Shown here piece by piece: positions 1-10,502 of a stretch of 64,000 bases of DNA. The notes under the pieces are model-generated. The model had not been told where the DNA came from. It saw only the letters and a list, made by a program, of their open reading frames with translations, and did not search any database. The DNA lies in the NCBI GenBank assembly GCA_947561715.1, contig OX387202.1, positions 6,585,001 to 6,649,000 of the forward strand, in the 5' to 3' direction. The position numbers and the translations under genes were made by a program. The stretch comes from Ascidia mentula. Its lineage: Eukaryota > Chordata > Ascidiacea > Phlebobranchia > Ascidiidae. The first letter of the stretch is position 1, and each line of letters opens with the position of its first letter.

Positions 1-1728
1 ACTCTAGCGCCAACTCCCGGGCCTTCGTAAACGGCTTTGCCACAATGGACTTTCCCATCAGGAGAGGAGTCAGACAAGGTGACCCCCTTAGTCTGAACCT
101 CTTCCTGGTTGCCCTAGATCCGCTTCTCGTTGCCCTTCAAAATAATTCTTCTATCGACTCAACCCCAGTGCCATGCCGCAACACACCCAAGGCAATCGCT
201 TACGCCGATGACGTCACCCTAGTGGTGGCGCATCGGCACTCCCTCACCAAAGCCCTCGGCCTCATTGATTATTTTGGTAAATTTTCTGGATTAAAACTAA
301 ACCCCACCAAAACCGAAGCGATTGCCATCCTTCGACCCCGCCATGACGACCCAACCTTATCTCAGATAAAATGGAACCCTAAATCTATAACACCGTTAAA
401 TACCCCAATAGGCGCACCATCGGACATTACCGCGGCATGGCACAAGGCAGTCACCTCTTTGCAATCCCGCGCCAAATCTATCAGCTGCCCGTTTCTCACT
501 TTTGACTCTAAATGCATCCTCACTAAGACTATACTTTTACCCCAAATTTCATACCTCGCTAAAACTTACCCCCTACCAACCCTGCAACGAGAACGGATCG
601 ACGGCATTGTGGTAAAGTTCGTCGTCGGCCCAAACAATCCAACCTTGCCAATTAACATCCTGGCAGCCCGTCGTGACCATGGCGGTTACGGCGCGGCAAA
701 CATTCCCCTCTACGCTGACCTATCACTTCTCTATCCTATCAAACAATATTATAACCACCGCCTTTTAGAAACCCCGACAACCGCACAGCTTTCATTCATA
801 GAATACAACCTTGGCCTCTCCCTCAGCAAACTTTTCCACCTACGAACCAGAAACTTTCTCCCGCACGCAATCACACCCTCTCCCCACTACAAATTCCTGT
901 TAGAACTTTATAAAACCTTGAACCTCACAGAAGCCGAGCTGATGTCATGCAAAACAAAACCCCTATACCTCCGTATTGTTGACAACGCTACGACACCTCA
1001 CCAATTCAACGACTGGGTCCAAATTCACCACCCGATATTCCCGAATTATTTAAAATCCTTTAATTACCGGCTTACCCCTAAAATTTTACCGCTAAACTGT
1101 CAAAAATCCTACCTCCCCCTGGACCAACAACCTCACTGTTATTTATGCAATTACCCCTTTGAAACTTTTACTCATCTATTCCACGATTGTCCTTCCATTC
1201 AGCCTCTTCTCTCCTTGATTCGCAACGCCTTTCAAACTTTATCTGATCTAAACACCTGTCCTTTTGACACACCTTTACTCATCGCCTTCCCAACACTTCA
1301 TAATACAACACCTTACACGAAAACATTAGGAGCACTTTTAAACACCTCACTAACACACACTATCTGGAAAACACGAAACAGAATCAAACATGACACACGA
1401 CCCATCAATGACATACCCAGGCACTTGATAACATCCTGCAAAACCTCTTTACGCTTAAAACTATCCATACAGCGAAATAGGGACAACCCCTTTCTCGAGG
1501 AGGTCCTGGCCGACGTTGTGAACAACCTTTACCAGACAAATACCGACACCCAATAATAGCGCCCACTCGCGGATGGTTAAAAATAATGTACGAGACCATC
1601 TACGGCAATTGCCGAAATAACTGCAAACGCCCCACAATAAATAACTGCAAAACGCCCCCCGTCTGTGATTGTGTTATCATCCGCACTTGTTGTTTACCGC
1701 TCGTCATTAAAAAAAAAAAAAAAAAATT
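1..1728 (+). mobile_element. LINE (non-LTR retrotransposon), 3' part, 5' end outside window
   Basis: The element runs in from the left edge. It consists of the 3' part of an RT-bearing ORF, a short 3' UTR and an uninterrupted A tract at about 1709-1726 that looks like the poly(A) tail. No endonuclease domain is visible because the 5' part lies outside the window, so target-site duplications cannot be checked. The RT plus C-terminal zinc-knuckle architecture fits non-LTR elements. An L1/Tx1-like clade is a guess from the motif style only. Just downstream, short diverged direct repeats occur (for example GCGCCCACTCG near 1559 and again near 1839), which may be 3'-UTR or target repeats. Confidence 0.85.
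45..1556 (+). CDS. LINE reverse transcriptase, C-terminal half (partial ORF)
   Basis: The frame is open for 503 codons from the first Met and probably continues upstream of the window, so this Met is not a real start. It would catalyse target-primed reverse transcription of its own RNA. Visible RT signatures are RQGDPLS near residue 12 and the catalytic YADD box near residues 53-56, followed by the GLKLNPTKTE block. The C-terminal half has a CX2CX8HX4C zinc knuckle (CYLC...HLFHDC, around residues 365-385), typical of LINE ORF2 tails. No internal stop is present in the visible part, so the copy is fairly young. Family assignment is from motifs; the clade is unresolved. Confidence 0.88.
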   Translation: MDFPIRRGVRQGDPLSLNLFLVALDPLLVALQNNSSIDSTPVPCRNTPKAIAYADDVTLVVAHRHSLTKALGLIDYFGKFSGLKLNPTKTEAIAILRPRHDDPTLSQIKWNPKSITPLNTPIGAPSDITAAWHKAVTSLQSRAKSISCPFLTFDSKCILTKTILLPQISYLAKTYPLPTLQRERIDGIVVKFVVGPNNPTLPINILAARRDHGGYGAANIPLYADLSLLYPIKQYYNHRLLETPTTAQLSFIEYNLGLSLSKLFHLRTRNFLPHAITPSPHYKFLLELYKTLNLTEAELMSCKTKPLYLRIVDNATTPHQFNDWVQIHHPIFPNYLKSFNYRLTPKILPLNCQKSYLPLDQQPHCYLCNYPFETFTHLFHDCPSIQPLLSLIRNAFQTLSDLNTCPFDTPLLIAFPTLHNTTPYTKTLGALLNTSLTHTIWKTRNRIKHDTRPINDIPRHLITSCKTSLRLKLSIQRNRDNPFLEEVLADVVNNLYQTNTDTQ

Positions 1729-2127
1729 ACATGACAGACTAACCACTAGGGGTCGGTATATTTCCCCCGAACGTCTTTATTTTTTTTTGTGTTATAGTGT
1801 TGACCGTTTATTCTTGTTACTTTCGCTCGCCATATAATCGCGCCCACTCGTGGACGAAAACTCCCCGACGGACCAACCACTAGTCGTCGATATATTCCCA
1901 GTTTACAATTTTCTTTACAATTTTTGCCATTTTTTCACAAAACGTTAGCTCCCACTAACTGTTAACAATATAATGTGTAAACGACCACCAGATGGCACCT
2001 TTTGCCGACAATTCTCATCAGAGTTTGAATTTATATAGTGTGTTTTGTTTTATCGTTGTATCTTTCCTTGTTACCTCGTCCGATTTTCGTGGGGACAATC
2101 AGGTGCCCCGAATAAAATATTAACGGG
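1729..2127. other. Intergenic stretch between LINE tail and hammerhead repeat array
   Basis: No gene is seen here. The stretch holds short diverged repeats of the sequence flanking the LINE tail (an AACCACTAG...TCG..TATATT motif near 1740 and near 1875). Confidence 0.5.
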
Positions 2128-2360
2128 CTCATACACAAATTCATATTATTGGCTCCACATTGCTTATCATATGATTATTGTGACACGGGGCCTGACGGCA
2201 CTATTGGTTGAGCTTGCTTGGCCGTAGTGTCTCCACCTTGTTTGCTCCGTAAGGTTGCACCTAGTTTGGTGCCCAACGGATGACGGTGACTGTATATTCA
2301 CCACAAAGTGGAAGTCTTTGCTTGGCCGTTTGGTCAGCAAAGTCGTCTGATAGTCACACC

Positions 2361-2413
2361 AGCTGCACTGATGAGACCTTTTAGGTCGAAACAGTGGCCA
2401 TCTGTCTGCAGCT
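2361..2413 (+). ncRNA. Hammerhead ribozyme, complete core
   Basis: Stem I is AGCTGCA (2361-2367) with TGCAGCT (2407-2413), a perfect 7-bp match. Core CTGATGA is at 2368-2374. Stem II GACCT-TTT-AGGTC is 5 bp with a 3-nt loop, followed by GAAA. Stem III is CAG/CTG, only 3 bp, with a 7-nt loop. The cleavage triplet GTC ends at 2406, so predicted cleavage is between 2406 and 2407. All invariant hammerhead positions are present. Short stem III in type I form is characteristic of hammerheads in animal retroelements and satellite repeats, where dimers often cleave better than monomers. Confidence 0.88.
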
Positions 2414-2644
2414 TATACACAAATTCATATTATTGGCTCCACATTGCTTATCATATGATTATTGTGACACGGGGCCTGACGGCACTATTGGTTGAGCTTG
2501 CTTGGCCGTAGTGTTTCCACCTTGTTTGCTCCGTAAGGTTGCACCTAGTTTGGTGCCCAACGGATGACGGTGACTGTATAGTCACCACAAAGTGGAAGAC
2601 TTTGCTTGGCTGTTTGGTCAGCAAAGTCGTCTGATAGTCACACC

Positions 2645-2690
2645 AGCTGCACTGATGAGACCTTTTAGGTCGAAACAGTGGCCATCTGAT
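2645..2690 (+). ncRNA. Hammerhead ribozyme, 3'-truncated copy
   Basis: AGCTGCA, the CTGATGA core, stem II and GAAAC are all present. The sequence breaks at ...CCATCTG, where the inverted unit begins, so the GTC cleavage site and the 3' strand of stem I are missing. It is not expected to cleave by itself. Confidence 0.75.
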
Positions 2691-2726
2691 AAGCAATGTG
2701 GAGCCAATAATATGAATTTGTGTATA

Positions 2727-2779
2727 AGCTGCAGACAGATGGCCACTGTTTCGACCTAAAAGGTCTCATCAGTGCAGCT
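2727..2779 (-). ncRNA. Hammerhead ribozyme, complete core, inverted copy
   Basis: On the minus strand this copy has the same 53-nt layout as the one at 2361-2413: stem I AGCTGCA/TGCAGCT, core CTGATGA, 5-bp stem II, GAAA, 3-bp stem III and GTC. The core is intact. It faces the truncated plus-strand copy that ends at 2690. Confidence 0.87.
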
Positions 2780-3143
2780 GGTGTGACTATCAGACGACTT
2801 TGCTGACCAAACGGCCAAGCAAAGTCTTCCACTTTGTGGTGACTATACAGTCACCGTCATCCGTTGGGCACCAAACTAGGTGCAACCTTACGGAGCAAAC
2901 AAGGTGGAAACACTACGGCCAAGCAAGCTCAACCAATAGTGCCGTCAGGCCCCGTGTCACAATAATCTGTCTGCGGCTTATACACAAATTCATATTATTG
3001 GCTCCACATTGCTTATCATATGATAATTGTGACACGGGGCCTGACGGCACTATTGGTTGAGCTTGCTTGGCCGTAGTGTTTCCACCTTGTTTGCTCCGTA
3101 AGGTTGCACCTAGTTTGGTGCCCAACGGATGACGGTGACTGTA

Positions 3144-3182
3144 GACCTTTTAGGTCGAAACAGTGGCCATCTGTCTGCAGCT
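3144..3182 (+). ncRNA. Hammerhead ribozyme remnant (core deleted)
   Basis: Stem II, GAAAC, stem III, the GTC site and the 3' strand of stem I survive. The 5' strand of stem I and CTGATGA have been removed by an internal deletion that fuses GGTGACTGTA to the stem II sequence. It must be inactive. Confidence 0.75.
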
Positions 3183-3220
3183 TAAACACAAATTCATATT
3201 ATTGACTCCACATTGCTTAT

Positions 3221-5198
3221 CGCAAAAGTTGTTTAACAACATCTGTTATGTCATTGTTACAAAGGAAATGTACGTGCCAGTGCGTTTTCTTTAGGAAATA
3301 TTATTGCATGGCGTTTTCCTACCCATATTCAAGCTCTGCAGCGACCCAGATTTCTTTAACAAGTACGTTAATTTGATGGTAAGCCACCATTGAACACTTT
3401 AATTGTAACAGTTTTTACAGCTCAATTATCACAAAATTTATTCTTGTAAGGAACACAATCACGGATTTACTCATAATTCTGAGAATGAAAAGACTGGCCC
3501 ATATTGTTATTAACATTGTCATGTTTGAAAAACGTCCTTGCGTGTGGACGTAACAATAAAAATGTCTACGTGCATTTTGCTTTTAGTATTTGGAAAGCTT
3601 GCAGCCAAACCAGCGTAAACTCTTCAACCTTCCTTTAAGCGTGATTCTCCGCAACAACGACGCCCTGCAGATATTTATCGGTAAGTGGGCGTAAGGAATA
3701 CTGTGAGGTTATGTTGCGGTTGGCGTACACGAGAATGTAATATGATGGCAAGGGATGGATTGTTAAGATGTCTTATCACTGTCCTAATCTCAAAATCCAA
3801 TGTTTCGTAAGTGTGTGATAACAAATAGAAGCTGCCAAAGACGGCGATATGTTATATTAAATGTCAATAATTTCACGTAATGAAAACGCTTTTCCCTTCA
3901 AGTTATTACACAACCATTAAATCAAACCCGCATCGTGCGTTTCTGAAATAGATTCTTGCTGTGATTATATTTTATTATTAAACTAAATTGAGTAGTTAAA
4001 GAAAGGAAACCTTTATCTGAAAGAACTGACTACAATAGCGATACATATTGTTACGCGTTTAATATACGTTTTCGTGTGCACGTAGTTCGCTTATATTTGG
4101 TAAACTGAGAATAATTCCAAAGTTTTCACTCAAAACTAACCTCACAATGTAACGTAACACCACCAGTTGGATTTACAGTGCCTCAAACCAAGTTACTTCG
4201 ATAAACGCAAAGTTATGATCCAATAAACATTATGAAATTGTAGTCAAACTAACAGAGTAAGAAAACCGAAACTTTCGAAACAAAGAAAAATGACAACTGA
4301 AAAAATTCACAAAAGTTTTGTCACGTGAAATGACAGCAAACTCGACACGAAATAATTGAAATTACACAAGATGCGTGGTTTGGAAGTTGTGTACCACTTT
4401 AAATTACATGTTTATTTCAAATTTCCCAGGAAGTTAATGTCAGAAAATTAGTCATGATAAACACAAATAAAGGGTGTCTTAAAATTTTCAAGCAATTAGG
4501 TTGGGAAAATTATTTGATTTATTGACACATAATATTGGATGTAACGTTCTATGCACGGTTTAGTGCCCAACGTCACATGTGACGGAATTCCCGTAGAAAA
4601 ACTGCGACTCAATCTTCCTTCAGTATTGGACAAAGGTTTGATTGAGTTTTCTTTAATAAAGGCGGGCACTTAGCACGGTTTCAGAACAAAAAAGTTCGTG
4701 TCCAAAACATTATTCAAAAACAACCTTTAAACGCTCCCCAACTATTGGAGAATCAGTACTAGTTTCACATAAGTTCAACACCGTCACAGTAGTGTACCAC
4801 CTACACACAATACATATATCCCATTTACACGTGTTGTCAAAGTAATTAAAAGCTGTGAAACACAACTCACCATTGCATTGACGCAATTATCAAGTTCTTA
4901 CTCACAGAAACTCTACTGCTTGCAGTAATCATAACTTGTAAATTATGTGAAAGAAAGTCAATACGTGGGTGCAAAATACTTGGAGTTAATTAATCCAAAT
5001 AGAAACGACAAAACTAGTATTCTGTTGATCATATTCCCTAAAGTAGACGTTTACCTAACCTCCAACTGGGTTCATCATCAGTACTATAATGAGCTACACG
5101 CAGCAAAGCGTCGAGGTAGACAAGGGACTGAGCAGGCAGAAGGAAACACAACAACACCAAGCAACATGCCGGAGGCGAGTCACGTGTGACCATCGCCG
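3221..5198. other. Intergenic, no gene seen; MITE-like fragment at ~3405-3560
   Basis: No coding exon is recognisable. The segment around 3405-3560 (ACTGGCCCATATTGTTATTA, then a CATGTTTGAAAA motif) matches one end of the inverted-repeat element at 57038-57346, so it is probably a solo or truncated copy of that family. The rest is AT-rich and unassigned. Confidence 0.5.
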
Positions 5199-6080
5199 TC
5201 AAAATTGGTCGGCCAAGTATTGCACTTGGCGCCAGCAGTTTGTGTGGTAACAGTCCTTTGCCGAAAACACTCCTGGGGGCATATTCGGCGCTGCACGTTG
5301 CAGCAGTAGATGGTGGAACGTCAACGGAACCAGGGGACGGGAGTTGAGGATTGCCTCAATCTCCACCATCAGAGATTTGTGCTTCACATCGGATATAGTT
5401 TCATGCAATTTTGTTTTCACTTTTAATTCCACTTATTTGGTTCTTCGCGCAATATGCGCTCGGCTCCAACGAAGTTAGTGCCGTTATCACCAGAGATCTG
5501 GTCTAGCCGTCCGCGACGACCAATGAAACGTCGTAGAGCTCCAATCAACGAATCCGTCGACAATGAAGGGTCCGACGTAGCATTCCGGCAAGACCAACTT
5601 CATCATGCTGCTGCATAACCATCAGGTCAGTAACCCGATGGTCGTACGGAAGAATAATCGGATCCTTCACATCAAGTCGATTATTGCAAGTCTCTCACCA
5701 ACCCTCATGACTCCATTGACAAGAATGGGATTAAGTTTTCCTAGAGCAATTGTTTTTCAATAGGCGAACTGTTTTGCTCTTTGCCCTTGACATCGCGGCG
5801 ATGACGTATGGGAAACTGCGTCCCTGCACATATTTTACAATCTCGAGCTCAGCATCTTTAAGTTCGGCTACGACCAGCCGCCCAGTTGGAACTTCGTATT
5901 TTGCAGGAAACCTCTTTGACATCTATTATCTTTGCAGCCACCCGACAACCTTTTTTGGACGATTCCATGATGGGTATCTGACAATTTGTCGATCGGTTGG
6001 GGATGAGCCAGCAATCAAACAAACCGCTTGAGTTTCTTTCTTCACTTGAAGAAACTCGATTGGCAATCAAGGCCATGTAT
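5199..6080 (-). pseudogene. BEL/Pao LTR-retrotransposon pol remnant (integrase region)
   Basis: Reading the minus strand from 6080 to 5199, peptide fragments in all three frames follow the order of a BEL/Pao pol C-terminal half. First comes a 'PSWNR' type piece and AELEKAE-like 'DAELEIVKYVQGRSFP' (about 5820-5870). Then come 'RVGERL', 'PIILPYDHRVTDL', 'GLAGML' and an integrase core '[18 protein letters not shown]' (about 5450-5510). The last fragment is 'EIEAILNSRPLVPLT' (about 5310-5360), with a WRQVQYLADQF tail at the end. Several frameshifts and stops separate the pieces and no LTR was found. It is a dead fragment; the function (integration and reverse transcription) is from family knowledge. 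Confidence 0.82.
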
Positions 6081-6841
6081 ACCCTTTTCCTTCAATAATC
6101 ATAACTTGTAAAAGAAAATCAACACGTTTTGTCAGAGAATAGACAATATTTGCCGTATTGTTACGACACACTATTCTTTTAGAATTTACCAAGCTTATTT
6201 AAGGTGTAGACAAAAAGCTCAATCAGTGCTATATAAGATGCAACACTGTGTGAACATGTTCAAACTAAAATCTCAGAATTCCGTAGCATATTCTGTGAGA
6301 GAATCTTCACATTTTAGACACATTCGGTGCGTATTGAGATAAAAGTTTGTTGTAGTTTTTTTGAGGAATGATTATGCTTAACCAACTAAAATGCTATGGA
6401 TGGTCATAAAATCCTCTTTGTCTATGATTTCCTCAGTTTTTTACAAATTCTAACAATAACAACTGCAAAAAAACTCACGAAGGAAATCCAATGTAAGGAA
6501 TAACAAAAATCAGTAGAAATACAACCTCGTATTTTTGTGTTCGGTTGTGGCATGATCAGAGCAATAGAGATACATTAGAAGGGTGGGTAATAGCTTGACT
6601 GCATATAAAGGAGGCTTAATTTAGGTCATGGAAGCTGGCGGAGTGAACTACGACAAGCAGAACCGAATCCGAATACATAAATTTAAAGAATTGCACGAGC
6701 AGTGAAAAGGGGAAGAGCGGATACATTCAAGGGTGCTTGGAGACAAAACAAAAAATCGCAACATTACGATGGAAAGATACGAGGAAAACTATCGAGAAGT
6801 TGCAATATGTGGAAGGCAGGAAATAAAACGCCAACCAAAAT
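6081..6841. other. Intergenic, no gene seen
   Basis: AT-rich sequence between the BEL/Pao fragment and the 3' end of the first collagen/fibrinogen-like gene. Short reading frames here have no recognisable content. It may include 3' UTR of the minus-strand gene. Confidence 0.4.
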
Positions 6842-8150
6842 TTATGCACTTCCCCAACACTCAAGCTTTCCAAGTGTGTGCCAACCAAACTCTCTTGAAC
6901 CACCAGCATCTCCGAATTGCATTCCAGTAACAGGAAGATCAGATTTGTTTGTTAAATAGCCTTCATCTGACGTCATGACATCGAAATTTATGTCACAGTT
7001 GCAATTTTTGTTGTTGTCAATACAAGATGCTGAAAACATACATTATGAGAAATATATTCATGAAACCTAATTCCTTTTCTGTTCACCTGTTTCCCCACAC
7101 GCACAGTAGTTATCTCTGTCGCTTCCACCCCAGTTACGTTTTACAGTTCCATCTCTTGAAATCCATGCACCGTACAGAGTATTTCCACTGTGCAAAACGC
7201 TACCCTGGCACCGATACTAAACAAAATATGAGATGTTTCACAACAAACTCTACCCTAAATTGCATTAAATAGAAATGGAAATTTAGCCGTAGGTCACATA
7301 ATTTACTTTGATAAATTGTCTGCATTCTTGAGAAGCCTCAATCAACCCAATGATTTGTTTCATGGAGATATGGTAAGTTACATCTCTCTTGTAACATCTA
7401 GGATCCTCGCAATTTCCAACAGAAGTTTCGTTTTCGCTATCATGACCAATCAGTGTTTTCACTATTGTTCGATCTTCAATCTCAAAAACTTAAATGGAAT
7501 TTTCGCTTTAAAAATTTAGTTGGTAATTTTTGAGCCAAAAGACAATCTTGTTAACAACTTGTCTATCTTGCCTTAAATTACATGTTTATCATTTTATTTT
7601 AGTACGCCCAGTTCATACCTTGGCAATATACTTTAAAGGGCCTATCCAGTGGCCAAATACTATAATAACCAGAAGTGTTTGTAGCTTCATCGCAAGTTTG
7701 TGGAGGTTCATACACTGAAATTACAGTCAGATGTAAAATGTTATATCAGGTATGCCCGAAAACAAACTAATCAAACCTAGTTGACTAAGTTCGTCCACTT
7801 TTTCTCGTAGTGCAAGTAATTCTGATACAGGACTTTCTCCCTTTTCACCTTTTATTTCCATGTCACCCTGAAAATTGTTGATTTTCGTCATCACTTAGTA
7901 TGACGTCAGTCAAGTAGAACAAGATTACCTTGGGGCCTTTTGGTCCTGTTGAACCCATTGGACCACGTTTTCCTGGCGGCCCAGCTGGCCTACACGGAGA
8001 AGGTCCGAAGGGTCGAACGTGATGTTGTGTTGGAAGTTGATCTCCCCCGAAATATTGTATAATGGTTGTTCCCTTGCAGTTCTTACTGGTAGTTACCTGC
8101 GGTCTTACTGCCTGCACAAATATTACCGCAAAAAAATATAATCCGAACAT
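6842..8150 (-). CDS. Secreted collagen-like protein with Caspr-type fibrinogen domain, copy 1
   Basis: Coding exons (minus): 8150-7929, 7867-7777, 7714-7619, 7488-7307, 7216-7087, 7029-6842; 909 nt, 302 aa, all phases consistent. The start is the Met of a clear signal peptide (MFGLYFFAVIFVQAV). Exons 1-2 encode a short Gly-X-Y run (GPPGKRGPMGSTGPKGPK) with one interruption (EIK), then a short heptad-like segment. Exon 3 opens the C-terminal globular domain (CDEATNTSGYY...VYCQ). Exons 4-6 follow, with NYCACGETASC, a CNCD motif and TSDEGYLTNKSDLPVTGMQF. That pattern is the fibrinogen-like region of contactin-associated/neurexin-IV proteins. Role (extracellular recognition or matrix) is inferred. 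One collagen-region residue is an unusual Cys (PSPCRP). Paralogues lie at 10503 and 20233. Confidence 0.85.
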
Positions 8151-10502
8151 GTTTCCTAATCCTCTCTCTGTTTGATTAAAAATTGTTAAAAGTATGGTTT
8201 TTTAAGGACACATATTGGTATTTCTATGAAAATAAATTTCGGTGGCGGGAAATACCCACCGTGTAACCTCTGTCACAATGGAAAGTGTACGTCACAGATC
8301 AAACCAGTGATGCACTTGGGTCAATTTTACAGTTGACATGCGTGTGCTGTTGTCATGGCGAATTTTGCGGTGTTAATCAGGTAGTTACTTGGTGGTGGGT
8401 TCTGCTGAAAATTATGTCCTTGCTCTGTACAGTCTGATTCAGAAGCAAACTATATTTTTTTGACTTTGAAGAATAATAGGTCCGTACGTAAGTCACAGAC
8501 GGTGGATGGGAAACAAGCAGAACAGTCGCCAGATGCATGGCAGCAGAGGGCCTTGAGAACAGGAATTCTCCAATTTAAATACCCATATAGATCAGACCTA
8601 TTTTGCAAATCGTAATTAAAGTTAACTATTTTATTGTACAATTAAATTTTTTCTTGAAATTCCCTGGGCAATTCAAATTTTTACGTCTTCATGAAATGTT
8701 TAACTGGCATGATTCTATTTAGTTTTCGTTTTAATTTTGGACACTTACACTGTGGCGAGCGAACATCTTTTTTTTCAGTATTATGAGATGGCTTGGGTCG
8801 AATTACCGCTGAGTCGAAAAAACACAAAACAAAAAATTTTACATACATCTGACACAATTAAACTTTCCGCTGTGGTTTTTGCCCTCAAAGTGTGTTTTGC
8901 CATTGCATCGGCCATAAGAGTTGTTATTAGCATTCCATGTATTAGGCATTTACCATTACTCCTGCAATGCACAGAACCTTACCCATTCGATAATGCAATT
9001 TGCAGGCCAGTTTACTTTAACGTATGTCAACAACTAATAAATCACCAGTGATTTCCTGAACATTGCCACAGAATGTTTAGATCAAATACTTCTTTTGTTT
9101 GAATACATCACATATTAAATGCCCGCATAAGACGTCTTTCAGCCAATCACAATTTTCGAAAATGTCTAAAGGTGACTGTTTTTTCAAGTATCAAGTCTTA
9201 ATGAAACGTGTTATGCATCACTGACATGTATTATTAATCTCAAGGAGTTTGCCAGAATACATTATTAACGGAAAATCTGTTGTCCATGTTGTATTTGAAT
9301 GTTCATTTCACCGTCTAACTGCCAGCTGGCCATGAATTCGTTTTCAAACCACCTTTTCGTGAATAGTCACGACTCTACACGCGTGATGCATAAATCCGGA
9401 AACTTTTATGATACACGGCTGCAAGAGCGTACCTCTACAATAAACACAATAAAACAAAAAAAATATTTTAGGATTTTCGTCATGACACACTGTAACCTTA
9501 CGACTGTGCATTGGAGTAGCTTTACTGATCCAAAATGCAGTTGCACCTTTCACGTATGCGAAGACTCAATGGGTCAGCAGATATCCAGCTATTGATATCT
9601 GCAACTTCCAGTTTTGTTGCAATGAAAGAAGTTTACTTCAATAAGAAATTGCTTTGCGCATTTCAATTCAATGACGCTTTCAGCTAGCTTGAATGTTCCA
9701 TGCAATGTATTTACCAGACAGAACCTAAGCGTTATTAAAAACAAAATAGGAACATTTTGATGAGCGTCTCTTAAAAATCTATTGATGAGAGCTGTAGTTT
9801 TCCGTACAAAACAAAATGCCTGTGTGCAAATAAAAACTAAATTTACCTACGTTTTAGAGCTCGTGAATAATGAATGCAATAACAACACTGACACAAACAT
9901 ATTCTTACCTACACACAACTCACAAATGTTTACAGGGCCTATAGTTGTGTGGTGATAGAAAGTATTAGTTTGTACGACGGCCGTTAACTTGTTAATTCAT
10001 CGTACTATCGTGATTTTTTATTGCTTACCATCAGATTGAACAGCCTTTCTGAACATTTATCATACTTTAAATGCAGCAAGACTGCCACTTGCCACACGCT
10101 CAAAGCTAACCTGAAAAAAGGCCAATCCAATTAAAACAGGCCTGATTTTTGGGAAAAAAAAGGACTCTGATTGGTGAAATGGGTTTTATGTTTCCATCGA
10201 TGCTCATTTGTTTTAAACGCCCTATAACAAAATACAGAGGAAAGTATTCTAACTAAATTCCAACGATACAGAATCACAAAATCTGTTATTTAAACGTGTT
10301 TGTACAACGCATGACATGTGGGAGAAACAAGGAATAAAACCACAACACTTTCTTCACAATTTCAAGAGCTAACAAGAGATAAGCCATACTTTTTCACTGT
10401 GTAAGAAGCATCAACAAACAGTTCACAATTACATTCTTTTAAATTTTTGGCATAATATTTGGGCATGAAACCCAAATATTTCTCGTAGTACGTTATTTAG
10501 AA
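8151..10502. other. Intergenic, no gene seen
   Basis: Between copies 1 and 2 of the collagen/fibrinogen-like family. It should hold the promoter of copy 1 (adjacent to 8150) and the 3' UTR of copy 2. I could not define a promoter element or any exon. Short frames have no family resemblance. Confidence 0.45.

Larger units (their letters stand above)
2128..3220. repeat. Array of ~285-bp hammerhead-ribozyme repeat units (direct, direct, inverted, direct)
   Basis: The same unit occurs as a direct copy (about 2128-2406), a second direct copy (about 2407-2690), an inverted copy (about 2691-2973) and a third direct, internally deleted copy (about 2974-3190). Each unit starts ATACACAAATTCATATTATT or its complement. 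It carries a GTGACACGGGGCCTGACGGC segment and a CCACAAAGTGGAAG segment, and ends in a hammerhead motif. The first two copies are head-to-tail with a ribozyme at the junction, as expected for DNA copies of a self-cleaved tandem or circular RNA. Repeated short reading frames here (ending LVELAWP) are by-products of the repeat. No protein gene is seen. Confidence 0.85.

Noticed and set aside
2045..3125. Several short reading frames sharing the peptide ending LTALLVELAWP
   Set aside because: They are the same frame repeated because the hammerhead unit is repeated in both orientations. There is no start context, domain or splice support.
2128..3220. CRISPR-like appearance of repeated blocks
   Set aside because: Units are ~285 bp, in mixed orientation, with no regular short repeat-spacer pattern, and the host is a eukaryote.
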